DNA of 64,000 bases from the NCBI GenBank assembly GCA_947000775.1, contig CAMQGK010000638.1:27793501-27857500 (forward strand), written 5' to 3'. Below, piece after piece: positions 19,430 through 31,307 of the stretch (the stretch's first letter is position 1; each line of letters starts with the position of its first letter). The notes under the pieces were generated by a model, which was not told the origin of the DNA, ran no database searches, and worked only from the letters and a program-made list of their open reading frames with translations. The position numbers and the translations under genes were made by a program. This stretch comes from Pterois miles (lineage: Eukaryota > Chordata > Actinopteri > Perciformes > Scorpaenidae).

Positions 19430-19985
19430 TAACCATGAGTATTGCGATGTTATGTTGTGCCATACTGTATTAATTAATTCTCCAAAACACTGTCGATTTC
19501 TAATAACCTCTTAAAAATGTGACAGCCTAGAGTGAAGATACTGGTCTCATATGAAACTAGAAAACCTAAGGAATCCATCGGTATTAATTTCTTTAACGTA
19601 TTAACGCAACGTGTTGTTGTTGTAGTGGGCTCCGTTTAAAGCTAGAAAACTTGATGAATCCATTAGTACCAGTCAGGTCAGACTAGCTTGTTGCGAATGA
19701 GGCTAAATAACGCTCCAAACTTGAAATTTGTTGAGGAAAAACTGGCATGGCCATTTTCAAAGGGTCCGTTGACCTCTGACCTCCAGATGTGTGAATGTAA
19801 ATGGGTTCTCTGGGTCCCCACCAGTCCCCCCTTTACAGACATGATAATGTCATGATGATAATCACATACAGTTTGGGGGAGAAACCACACAGTTATTTTG
19901 CTGGTGTGTTATTCATACTATGACAGTTTTTCCATAAATCAAATTGAAATAATTGCAAGATATCGCAAAATATTGAATCATTACC
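19430..19985 (+). mobile_element. R1-family element, decayed copy
   Basis: Shares 'TAATTTCTTTAACGTATTAA', 'AGGTCAGACTAGCTTG', 'GGTCCGTTGACCTCTGACCT' and 'CCCCCCTTTACAGACATG' with the copy at 2507-2838. Its ends are poorly preserved. Confidence 0.55.
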
Positions 19986-19987
19986 CC

Positions 19988-20345
19988 TCTATTGGCTGCA
20001 CGGTGGTGCAGTGGTTAGCACCAGCAGTTTGAATCCAGCTTGGGGTCCTTCTGTGTAGAGTTTGCATGTTCTCCCAGTGTTAGTGTGGGTTTTCTCCAGG
20101 TTCTTCAGTTTCCTCCCACAGTCCAAAGACATGCAGGTTAATTGATGACTCTAAATGTCCCGTAGGTGTGAATGTGAGCGTGAATGGTTGTCTGTCTCTA
20201 TGTGCCCTGTGATGGACTGGCGACCTGTCCAGGGACCCACCTTCACCCAACGTCACCTGGGATTGGCTCCAGCCCCCCGTGAGCCCTAACGGGATAAGGG
20301 GTTGAAGGTGGACGGACGGACGGATGGATGGATGGATGGATATGT
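19988..20345 (+). mobile_element. SINE-like element with tRNA-like head, forward orientation
   Basis: Starts 'TTGGCTGCACGGTGGTGCAG', has a degenerate B-box region (TTTGAATCCAG), the shared body 'CTCCCACAGTCCAAAGACAT', and ends in a (GGAC)n/(GGAT)n tail at 20310-20342. Same family as 7945-8296. Confidence 0.85.
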
Positions 20346-20599
20346 GGGTGAGGAGATACCCCTCTATCATATGTATTGTATTGCCAGATTTTTGCCAATA
20401 CACAGTCCTAATATGTGTATATATATCCTTTTAGTCAGTGTATTAATACAGCAAGTTAGATGGCGGTCGGCATGTTCCCAGAGTGGAAGCTCAGCACCGC
20501 CCTGCTGTGGACGCCACGTTAGTTTAGATCAGAATGTCACAATAACACAAACTAACTGACCGATCAATGCAGCGATAGACCAGCTACTCCCCTTTCTGG

Positions 20600-21065
20600 G
20601 AGGTGAAATGATAATATTCTAAATATGGGGTACATTTAAAGTGGTATCGATCTTTTTTTAGGTGGCTAAAATACATTTTACCTTGCCGTCAATTAACTGA
20701 AGCCGTACTCTCTTCAAAGCCACCAGACTCCATTCACAAAAACATCATTTTATTTTTCAAAAAGTCATTTTACCTCCCAGAATGCTACCCTACCTAAAAA
20801 AATAAAAACACACCAACCCTTTCAATTATTTCCAAATTCAACCTTCCAGCTGATGCTAGCGTTCATGTTAGCCTTATCAATGAGCTTCCTGTGGTAACCT
20901 GCATCACTGACAGCTGATTGGGTGTTTCCGGCAGTTGGACCCACCCTTTAGGCCCCCTCCCAGAAACCATCTGTGTTCAGGTTTTAAAGGTTTCCAAGTT
21001 TTATTTTTAGTTTGCTTAGTTGCCAAACAGACAAACTAAAACTAGTTTATTGAAACTCTGATCGC
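20600..21065. repeat. probable dispersed repeat
   Basis: 'CTTCAAAGCCACCAGACTCC' and 'CATTTTACCTCCCAGAATGC' are phrases I recall as common in percomorph genomes. Non-coding; boundaries unknown. Confidence 0.35.
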
Positions 21066-22838
21066 TCGGAGTCGGAGGAGACGGAACCGGCCGACACTAT
21101 TGAACACGACGAGGAACAACAGGAAATTAAAACATTTTTTCTTACGTCAACATTTTATTGTGGATCGATACATCAATGGGGAACTTGGATTTTTCATATT
21201 TATCCACATTGGTGTGAACACGGACCACGACAAGGAAGAAGAGACATACAGTATATTGTATTTTTATATCTTTCTAACAGACATTTATACACTGGTGATT
21301 TTACACGTGCATCAAACACAGTCACAGCTGCAGTTTAGACTTTCTGATATTCGGCTTGTTTATGATGGAAGTCAGTGTCCACTAAAGATCTTTTTTTATT
21401 ATTTATATCTTAATGGTAGTGAGGTGAAAACATGGAAACATGAAAGTCTGGAGTCTGTATTTGGGATGTCAGGAATGTTTCAATCCCAGTTCAGGGCGTT
21501 CACTCGAATAAATGAGACATTTACTGAAGTAATAAAATCTCATGACTGAAAACTCATTTTCACGTCCCTCCCATTGATTTCAATGATTGCTTTAGTTGAT
21601 CAGAATCTGACATTTTACCACAAATGTTTATATTCTCGTGTTTTACGTTTAGAGGACAGAATCTGCCAAAACAAAAATTGAATGAATAAATCAATTAATG
21701 ACTATATTGATAAATAATAAATAAATTTGTAATTAAATGTTTCAGAAATATTAAAATTTAATGAAGGCCTTACTTAATAAAATTGATAAAATGTGACATA
21801 AATTGATATTTGTTTTAATTTGCTTCTCTATTTACCAATATATTAATTCCCCTAATTACTCTCCTCTTTAATTTTCCCTTTTATTTATTCATTTTTTTAA
21901 CTTAATTTTTTTAAAATTTTTTACAAAAACAAATGCAATAAATGAATAAAATGTAAATAGAAGAGTAAATGATAGAGGAATTAATACAAAAGTAAATTAA
22001 GAACCAAATTAAAACATAACTAACAGTTTGTCACATTTTGTCAATTAATTAATGGTTACATTTATTTTTAATATAATTTTTGGTACATTTAATAGAAAAT
22101 GTATTTATTTCTCTATTATTTTTTTTATTTTGGCAGCTTCCATCCCCTGTATTCTGCAGCATGAAATATGTGATCATCGCTTAACAAACACTAACATTGT
22201 CTCTGTTAAATATGTTTTAATTTGGTGACATTTGCTGAGATGTTGTATTTATCATCTGTCACTAAGAAACTGTATTTCTTCCTGACCTGGAATCAAATGG
22301 ACAAATATAAACAAAACACTTAAAAAGTCCTAAAGTTTGTTTTTAAATCTGAACACAAGGCCAAACACTAGTCGACCTGCTTGTCGTACACCAGCAGATG
22401 GCAGCGTAACGCTGTATTTATGATGAGGAAGTTCGTATTGGGATTAAATGAACACATTATATAAAACACTGCAGCTGATAAATGAAAACATTTTGTCTGT
22501 ATGAAATTTCCTTGAGTGACAAAAATAGGAAAAAACCTGCCATATAATTTACAACACAACAGCACAGGGCTGCAATTGGTTAGTTTTTCAATTAATTGAT
22601 TAGTTGTTTGGGCTATAAAATGTCAGAAAATGGTGAAAAATGTTGATTAGTGTTCACATACAAGAAGCTGAAATCAGCGAACTTTGTTATTTACCTTAAA
22701 AAATTACTCAAACCAATTGATTATTGATTAATTTAATAGGCCTTGTCATCTAATCAGTCAATTAATGGCTGCAGATCTACAACAGTACTGTGAATAGATT
22801 CAACTTTTTGTTCCAACCCCCCCCTCATATCATCGTTT
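21066..22838. other. AT-rich stretch, no supported gene
   Basis: A 149-codon frame (21100-21549) lies here, but its translation is compositionally like random AT-rich sequence and no splice sites or domain support it. The rest is rich in AATAAAT/TTAATT runs. Confidence 0.5.
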
Positions 22839-25150
22839 CCTCCTTCTACAGTTAGTGGTGGGTTTTGTATTAGTTAGTGGTGGGTTGTACAGATTTACAC
22901 TATGCCTGGAACTTCCTCAAGGACCTCATTCAAGGCCCCTTGAACCCAACAATAATTTCAGGACCCCCGTTTTAAGTCTTGAAGCCATAAACCATTGTGG
23001 AATTCCTCTTACGCACACTTTGAAGCCCCTTCAGGACTCTTGAATTCCTTGATGGACCCCTGGCACATCTTCAAGGACCCTTTTTACATTCACAAAAACT
23101 ACCAGGGACACACCAAGGACTTCCTTGAACATCCTCAAGGATACCGGGAAAGCGGCGTATAATTCCTCCAACTTTTGAGACACCAGCAATGACGGAGGGA
23201 TAGTCGGAAATATTTCTGGAACACCTTCAAGGACTCCTGTAAAACCCCATCAGTGGCTCACGTAACCATTTCGAGGACTCTCGAGCCTCCTCGGGATGCC
23301 TGGGGAACCTCTTAGGGATTCCTGAAATGCTCAAAAACCTATGAAGGATCACTAGATTTGAATCATGGGACTAGGCATGGAACAATGTGAAAATTCAATG
23401 TCACCTATCCTGTAACTTGGCCAAAATAATAATCAATCGATGCTTAAAGTCTTAAAAAGCCACTTAAACATACTGGAATCATTTTATCTTACATTTTGTT
23501 AAACATTTTTAGTACATTACAGATGGGACATGTATCTTTTTTTGTGAGCATCCCTGTTTTGAGAAACAAACAATCTCAGATAATCATGAATCATAAAATC
23601 TCCCTACATAAATTAAGGATTAAAAATTTAACGATAACAGCAACAAACTGACGTTTCACTTCAGAACAGCATTGCAGGATTTCAACAGAAAGTGATGCTG
23701 TTTGTCTCGAGAGGGTTGAAAACTAATTTGTATCCTTTGATTCACTTGACAAAATGAAAATTGGAATGAAAACAATAAAACTCCATTAACCAGCAGGGCT
23801 TTATACTTAATCTGCTGACAATGACAGCAGAATATAAAATACGCTAGTTCATTGTACCCAACTGGTTATGGAGGAAAATACTCCCTTTGTTCAGTTTGTT
23901 TGAGTTAATGACTTTGTCAAGGACCTCTGGATCTACTGGTCTCTTTCAAACTTCCCTAGAACCCCTTCAGGAACTTCTGAACCTACTCAAGGACTTTTGA
24001 AACACCAAATTTTTAAACTCATTACATCCTCCAATACTTCAATCTAATGGGTTTTAAAACACTCAGGGGACTTCTGGAATGCCACAAGGGACACCTGAAA
24101 TACCCTCAAAGACCCCTTACCCTTCAGGACTCCTGAAACACCTTCTGGGCACTCTGGATGTTTCGTAAGAAACTAAGGATCACCATAAATAACCTTTAAT
24201 CTCCTGAAACTTCTTCAAATATCTTTGGGATACTCATAAGGATCCCTCAAGAACTCTTGAAGAGTTGTGGAGAACCCTCAAAGACCTTTGCATCCCCTTC
24301 AAGGACCCCTGTAAACTCTTTGGGAATGACCTTTGTAACATCTTGAAAACCTGTAGAATGCCCCAAGGGTCTCTTGAAAGACCCCTAAAGATTCATAGAA
24401 CACCTTTAGAGTCCTGGAATGGAAACAACCCACTCAACTTTCTCAGTTATCCCTGGAGCCCCATCAAGAACTACTGGTTCCCTGAAGCATAAGGACCCCT
24501 GGCACCCCTCATCCAAGGAACACCCACAGGGCATTTTGCATTCAGTACCTCCTGTAACACCCTCGAAACGGCATTCCCCTTAAGAACCTTTTTTGGTCAT
24601 CCATGTGGGAATTTGTTAAATCCCCTCAAAGACTGTTGGAACACCAGCAGGGCACCTTATAACTTTCTCAAGTAGATTTTGATGCCCATCACAAACTACT
24701 GGTCTCCCAAAATGTCTTCAAACACCCTTGGGACACTCATAAGGCCCCCAGAACCCTTCAACAACTCATGAACCCACCTTCTCGCAAGATGTTTTGTCAA
24801 GGAGGCAGGGACTCTTGTAACACTATCAGAGACTTCAAGTGTTTTCCAGAAAGACTTTTGAAACACCCTGAAGACTCCTGAAACCCAATCCAAGACTCCT
24901 GAAACTTTCAGGAGGTGATTGCCGTCTAACAAGTCTAACATTCTCTGAATACATTTCATCAAGGGCCTTTGGATCCCATAAACTCCCCCGGACCTTAAGA
25001 AAGGGCCTCTGGATCCCCTGAAACCCTTTTTGACTGCTTCGATGTATCCTGGAGCCTTGTTGTGGACCACAGCACATCTCAAGGACTTCCGAAATCACCC
25101 CAAGAACTTCTGGAGACCTTCAAGGACTCCATGCTTGTCCACCAAAGTGA
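22839..25150. repeat. long degenerate tandem region built on CCTCAAGGACTCCTGGAAC-like units
   Basis: Over about 2.3 kb the words CTCAAGGA, TTCAAGGAC, GGACTCCTG, GGACCCCTGG, CCTGAAACACC and ATCAAGAACT recur every roughly 20-35 bases. Some 500 bases (23350-23890) are free of them, which suggests an insertion. Copies differ heavily, so this is an old array. Chance open frames on both strands follow from its low stop-codon content. Confidence 0.75.
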
Positions 25151-26270
25151 GTATGACTCTAGTAGTAATGGTCTTACTCTGTAAGATGCAACCCTATACT
25201 CTGTTTTTCACTTCAAAATAAGAGTCCACAGAAATAAGAATCACTCCGATGAATATTCCACAGTAGCCTTTATTTACACTGTCATCCACATCGTCCATTA
25301 ATAGCAGTAAGGTAAACGTAATATCTGTTGACATTATTATATTGTTGTTCTGGTGTGGCCCACCGGGTGGCGCTGTGAAACCATCATCGGCGATGTCACA
25401 GCGTCTCTGTTCCCCCTCTGCTGAATCACGTCTAGAGGACGGGAACGGAGAACCACAAAATGAATAAACAAATTAATTTCAAGGTTACAAGTGCATCCTC
25501 GTACAAAAATCCTCTTTATAAAATGAGCCATAGTGTTTATTTTCTGCAGCGTCCTCGTCGTAGCACCCAGGGAAAACATTCCTGAAGGACCACTGACGAG
25601 ACCAGAAATGAACAGCAGCTTCTTTTTAAAAACATTTTTTAATCAAGTTTCAACACAGTTTCTATTCATGACAGATGGAGATTCTTGTTCCTCACTTTGT
25701 CTTTATGTCTGTATGAACGCAGACCAGTTTCATTATGAAAAATCCGGACCAGACCAGTCCTGGATTTCAGTGCTAAACATTTATAAAAGGTGCTCTCTGC
25801 CTTTTGTACTGACCTGATATTTCTGTTATATCTTCTCTTCATTGTGGCTTCAGGCCAACGCCGCTCACTGAGAGGCCGTATGGACTCGTCTAAAGGACCA
25901 TTCAGGTACTTTTATATTTTTAACCACTTCACTACAAGTTGCATTTTCTTTACATCACCACTGACCAATTTCTAGGGCTTGGTATCTGCAAATGTTTGAT
26001 AGCTGTTTCTGATTTTATTTATCACAAAAACCCTTATTTTTATTTAACAAAAGAAGCCGTGTGTAAACACAAGCAGTCGAGCAAGAACGTTGTCTTAGTG
26101 TAAAATCAGCAGATTATTGATTTCAAACAGGAACTACCTGAGAGAAGTCGGATATATTAGGAATACTATCAAAAACGTACTTTGATACACAGTCATACCA
26201 TTTTAGACCTCAGACCCCAGTTTGTTTAACAAAATCAGCAAAATTTTGGCTGTAACCAATTATTGTTTTC
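25151..26270. other. intergenic stretch with one possible splice-bounded segment
   Basis: A 52-base segment at 25854-25905 has a good acceptor (TTGTGGCTTCAG) and a GTACTT donor, but identity is unknown. Nothing else is supportable. Confidence 0.4.
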
Positions 26271-26273
26271 ATC

Positions 26274-26746
26274 AGGCCTGTCAAAGTTAATGGACTCATT
26301 ATGCATTAATGCAAATTCATTTTAACTCCACCGACACATAAATACAACTTTCTGGATTTTTAGGTTGTAGGCTCAGTTTTAAAGCCAGAGTGAAGATCCT
26401 GGTCTCCTATGAAACCAGAAAACCTAAAGAATCCATCGGTGCCAACCAGGTCAGACGAGCTGATATAACGCTCCAGACTGACAGACCCCAGAACTGTCAT
26501 GGCGACGTGTTGCTTGCTGTTGGGCTGCAGTTTGTTCTGATTGGAGCAGATTTCTGATGCTGAACTCAGAACCTGGGAGGGTTTCTGGTCAATATCTGGC
26601 ATTGATTAATGTTGATTGATTTCCAATAATAAACACTCCCATGTTGATAAGAGGATTAAATACTTGACAAATCTCCCTTTATACATTTTAAACAGATAAA
26701 AAAGTGATTAATTACGATCAAATATTTTAATCGATCGACAGCCCTA
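26274..26746 (+). mobile_element. R1-family element, near full-length copy
   Basis: Begins GGCCTGTCAAAGTTAATGGA, has the inner 'CTGGTCTCCTATGAAACCAG', 'CCATCGGTGCCAACCAGGTC', 'GGGTTTCTGGTCAATATCTG', and ends 'TTTAATCGATCGACAGCCCT'. A further 3' fragment of the same family lies at 26985-27112, ending GATTGACAGCC. Confidence 0.7.
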
Positions 26747-27698
26747 GTTTTTACTATTTTGACTGTGTGGTGCTTCTTTTGTATTTTTGCTTTATATTGC
26801 TTGTTTATTAACTGTTTTTAGCTGAATTATGTACTACCAGTGTATCATTTTATTTCCAATATATACAAGTTTTGAATTTTATTGCTTTTTTAAAAAATAG
26901 TTATTTGGGGTAATTTATTTCCATTTATGTTGCTGTAATTGTTTGACTTTATTTCATTGCAGTCCTGAAATGTTTTTTATTGTCCACTCCCATGTTGATA
27001 ATATTAAATAGCTGGCAAATCTCCCTTTTAGGTTCATTTTGAACTGATAAAAAAGTACAATTTATTTGCAATTAATTGCAATTAACTATGATAATTGATT
27101 GACAGCCTGAATTATAGCACCACTCACAAGTGACATAACCTTGAGTCATTTTAATACTTGACAAATCCCCCATTAAGGTTTATTTTGAACAGATGAAAAA
27201 TGTGTGATTATTTGCAATTAAATATTTTAATTGATTTAAAACTCTAGTTTTCATTTGTTCATTTATCTGTTGAATAGTTGTTATATTACTGGATTACATG
27301 TTTAGTCAGTGAAATGCCAGAGAAGTATGAAAAGGGTTAAAAATAAAGGCAACAAATACATTTTTGTCTGACCAACACTCACAACTTCACAGATATTCAG
27401 ATCACAGTCAAATCAAACAGGGAAGCAGCCGATCTTTACACTGATTTGATCAATCAGGTCATCACTTTATTTCTTTGTTTCTCTTGGCTTTACTTCCTGT
27501 TGGTTTCAGTTCACACACCGAGAGTCAAAACTTTAACTTTATATTGTTTATTCATCAGTATAATTAAAGTATAATTTTATAGTGATGCAGTTGGGAAAAA
27601 TTTCAGATTTGAAATTTCAGATTGATCTTCCAAACAGAAAAGGTTTTTTAGACACAAGTCTAATTGTTGTCATGTCGATGTATTTTTTTGTCTTTTAG

Positions 27699-27788
27699 AT
27701 TTTACATCTCCAACTACACATTTCAGCAGCTGACTGTGACTTCTCCGAGTCCTTGAATGCACCAAACTGCATCACCGCCCACAGAAAT
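27699..27788 (+). other. candidate exon of an unrecognised gene (90 bases)
   Basis: Acceptor TTTTTTTGTCTTTTAG and donor AAAT|GTAAGT are both near consensus. One frame is open end to end with phase 0 at both ends (30 codons, including DCDFSESLNAPNCITAHRN). I do not recognise the product. It could be a noncoding RNA exon or chance. Confidence 0.3.
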
Positions 27789-27854
27789 GTAAGTTTCATG
27801 TAAAACATAAGGTCTTATTTATGTGCAGTGTTAACTGTGGCAGCTGTTTCAGAT

Positions 27855-28520
27855 TTAGTCTTAAGACGAGAGTGTTTATTAGTTTTAGTCACGTTTTAGT
27901 CATTTTCAACCTTAATAGTTTGTCTAGTTTTAGGTGACAACTCAAAATGTTTTAGTCCAGTTTTCGTCGCCAAAAAGTCATTAAATTTTAGTCAAAATGT
28001 TTTCTTGGGTATTTTGTTTTTTTTTTCAAATCTTATTCCTGTTTCGTCATCAGATTATATTGAACATTTCTGTCATTTTGGTCAAATATATTTCTCATAA
28101 AATATTATCTCGTGATTATCTGATGAAAAACAGGCTGTATGATTCAGAATGCAGCTCTGCAGTTAGTTTGAATCCTCCTGACGGCGCTCATCAGTACCCA
28201 CCGGTCCATTATGAGCCAATCCGCCCACCAAACATGGAAGAATATGCATCACTCAACCGCCCAAACCCGACCCACAAACCGCCAACTTCACGCATTATGG
28301 CAGCACAACTGTCAGGACTGAGGTGTAAGACGAGATGGACAGAGCGCCGCCGCTGCAGGTTTCAGTCTTTATGCTTTTAAACTACATTTTAGTCTCGTCT
28401 TTTCTTGTCAGCGAATTTGTGTTTTATATCATTAATGAAGTCTGTGCTGTCTTGTCATCGTCTCGTCTTAGTCCTGGGAAAAAAAAGTTGTTGACGAACA
28501 TACAGTCGTTTTCGTTAATG
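27855..28520. mobile_element. dispersed element with TTTTAGTC-type flanks
   Basis: Multiple 'TTTTAGTC' words at 27855-27990 on one side, and 'ACATTTTAGTCTCGTCTTTT' plus 'CGTCTTAGTCCTGGG' on the other, bracket a GC-richer centre (28130-28370). The pattern matches a MITE-like element common in fish (recall). The frame at 27997-28380 crosses its boundary and is not a gene. Confidence 0.45.
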
Positions 28521-29590
28521 AAATGCACACTGTGTTCATGGAGCAAGTCTTTGCATGTTGACTTCCATAGAAAAGAACAGAAGGAAACTAATCTGAAGAG
28601 TTTGTGTTTGAAATGTCGGTCAGTAGTAATGTTCAGTACATGCAATGTGTATTTAATGACTGAAAACCAGCAGTACATTCCTTTAAATTGCACAGAAACA
28701 CCAGACTCGTAGCCTCCTTTGTGGCCCAGAACTGACTCATTATTTCTTGTTCTGTGGACACTTGAGAAACCATCAAATCTGCCTCAGACAGAGTTGATTT
28801 GCTGTTCTCGCTGTGAACACGGCCCATTAATTTCGACTTTGATTCATGCAGGCAGCGTCTTCACAGTGACCACAGCAACACTAATCTCTGAAAACTATCA
28901 AACAGTCCCAGTCAGACGAGAGATTCGGGTCGGAGATGAAAGCGGATGATGTAACCTCTCCGAATAGGAACCGTGACACCAATCCTCACTTTACATGAAG
29001 TAGGAATCAATATCTAACTGCTGCCGCGTCGTCTCTTATTAGATCTGAACAAAACGATCACTCGTTGGTTTGAAAAACGCCACTGTCGTTCCATCGTCTG
29101 CTGCTGCCGGACTCAAAGTTGCATCATTTGGTGCAGAGCTCCAGCCGACAGGGAAACTTCAGTGATACTTCATGACGCTCTTCTGCAGCGTCGCCGCGGC
29201 TTCGTTCTTGCTTTATCTGTACCAGGAGTGTGTTCGGCCAGCTGAGCGCCTGATAAAACTACAACCAGCTGCTGGATATTTCTCTGGTTCAGATGAAATC
29301 CAGACGCTTAAGATGAAATCCAGACGCTTAAGATGAACCGTAAGAAAGTTTAATCATTGACATCAACTGGCTGCTGTTTATTGATTTTTTTTTGTGACAC
29401 CTTTCTCTGTGTCAGTATTTCAGAAATCTTAATTTCCTGACAGGATCTGAAGAGGTCAGTGTTCATATGATTTACAGTGACCGCCGTACAGTGAGTCTAC
29501 GAGTTAAAACGATTTAATAAAAACATCTGAACTCAAGGTCCACTTACTGGCCTTTTCGCCCCACAAAATACAACTATCTGTTAAAAACTG
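28521..29590. other. intergenic stretch, no gene seen
   Basis: A perfect 20-base direct duplication (GATGAAATCCAGACGCTTAA) occurs at 29293-29332. Otherwise nothing supportable. Confidence 0.5.
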
Positions 29591-29594
29591 CTGT

Positions 29595-30013
29595 CAAAAG
29601 CTGTCAGAGTTAACGCGGTAATAACATGTTTGTGCATATTCATCTTAACGTCTGTGTGTTTTTTTTTTTTAACATCTTAACACAACACAGTGACGATACT
29701 GGTATCATGAAACTAGAAAACGTGAAGAATGCATCGGTACCAAGCAGGTCAGACGAGCTAAATATTTATATTTATATTATTTATTAAATATTTATTTGGG
29801 GTAATTTATTTCCATTTTAATTAATGTTGCTGTAATTGTTTGATTTTATTTCATTGCAGTCCTGAAATGTTTTTTGTTGTCCACTCCCACAGTGATAATA
29901 GTATTAAACAGCTGACAAATCTCCCTTTAAGGTTCATTATGAACTGATTAGAAAATGTGCAACTGATTTACAATGAATTGTGATTAAGTATGATAACTGA
30001 CTGACAGCTGTAG
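29595..30013 (+). mobile_element. R1-family element, internally rearranged copy
   Basis: Starts 'GCTGTCAGAGTTAACGCGGT', keeps 'ATCGGTACCAAGCAGGTCAG' and the 3' part 'ACAAATCTCCCTTTAAGGTT', and ends 'ACTGACTGACAGCTG'. Confidence 0.65.
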
Positions 30014-30266
30014 TTATAACATGACTCTGAACTGACATAAGTGGACCTTGAGTTATTTTTCATTTCTTCACATTACTGCAGACCATCAGTTTTTAGATTG
30101 ATCACCTTCCTTCCAGACTTCACAGATGTGAAAATGTACATTTTTGATGATCAGTCACAGTCAGCTACTGAATATAAAAGTATTTTAATATTATTAAATT
30201 GTCCTGGCTTGTTGTTTGTGTTCTGGTTCTGATTTTTTTTGTCCATTTTGTCTCCTCGATTCACAG

Positions 30267-30359
30267 CTTTTCTGCAGTCGTGTTTCCATCATCGGATGTC
30301 GGAGCCTCCCTGAACTCACCATCAAGAGCTCACAGCTTCTTAACGCCGTTAATATAAAG
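30267..30359 (+). other. candidate exon of an unrecognised gene (93 bases)
   Basis: Acceptor CTCGATTCACAG and donor AAAG|GTGAGC are good. A 31-codon frame is open across the segment with phase 0 at both ends (VSIIGCRSLPELTIKSSQLL). It can be spliced in frame to 27699-27788, but no family is recognised and no further exon was traced. Confidence 0.3.
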
Positions 30360-31305
30360 GTGAGCGACGGTTCACTTTCATTCATTTACATTTTTTAGGC
30401 AAGATTCTTGCTTTTTGTCTTGCTGTTGACTTTTTACGTCTGTACATTTGTTTTAAAACTCAATCAATACAAAATGTTTTTGATTTTGGTCAGCAGTAAT
30501 ATAAAGTGTGCATTTGCAGCTAAAGGGATAGACCGTGCAGAACCGCCAGCAGGTTCTTTATAGGTTAGTCTTGGCAGCAGTTGGGACATTTTCAGGCTCC
30601 AGAGATTCTGCACTTAAACTCTTTAAACTAAAAAATGATCACATTCATTTTCACACTTTTACCAAACCTGCACAGCAACATGTTGAAGCAACACAGGAAG
30701 TCGACTCTGTCAGCTGTTTGGTTTCAGTGCTTTAGGTCCATGCAGCTCATTGTTTTATTTACAGGTGTTTCGTCCTGGTCGCTAACTTTTATTGCTGTTG
30801 CCGGCAGCGTTGCTCGTCTCCGCTGCCTCAAAATGTTGCCCGTGTGTTATACCGTTGTTATACCTCTGACCGCTGCAGTTGTTTGGGTCGCCTTTCGTCA
30901 GTTTTCGGCCGAGTGCCCAAACGGAAGAAACAGCCACAGAATATAAAAGTGTTCTTGACCGCCGACAGACGCTGGGAGTTAAAAGTAAAACAGGAAACGG
31001 CAGCTTCTCCTCACAGTCGGATATTTTTAGACCATCTGTGAAGAAACACTCCCACAAACTGCAGACTGTCTTTTAAACGTGAATGAATGAGGAAAACCTT
31101 CACCCAAATTACCACAGAGATAAACACTCTGCTATCTATCCATGCAGATAGCTTTGGTTTTATTTGTCTCAGTATAGAAATCCATAGTCAACAGTCAGAC
31201 TGAAGTAGTAGTCTTTCCAGTAGTCTGCACCTCTAACCACTTATCTACCACTTATTTCCATCATCAAGGTTTTCAGAACAGGTTCAATTTTCTGCAATTA
31301 TTTTT
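30360..31305. other. intergenic stretch, no gene seen
   Basis: Moderately GC-balanced sequence. Several overlapping short frames on both strands, none with domain or splice support. Confidence 0.5.
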
Positions 31306-31307
31306 TC

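Noticed and set aside
21100..21549. 149-codon plus-strand frame
   Set aside because: The composition is typical of AT-rich random sequence; no domain, splice sites or repeat-protein features, and no promoter context.
25790..25975. Frame beginning MLSAFCTDLIFLLYLLFIVA that looks like a signal peptide
   Set aside because: The hydrophobic run is simply a T-rich polypyrimidine tract ahead of a good acceptor (TTCAG at 25853), so it reads better as intron.
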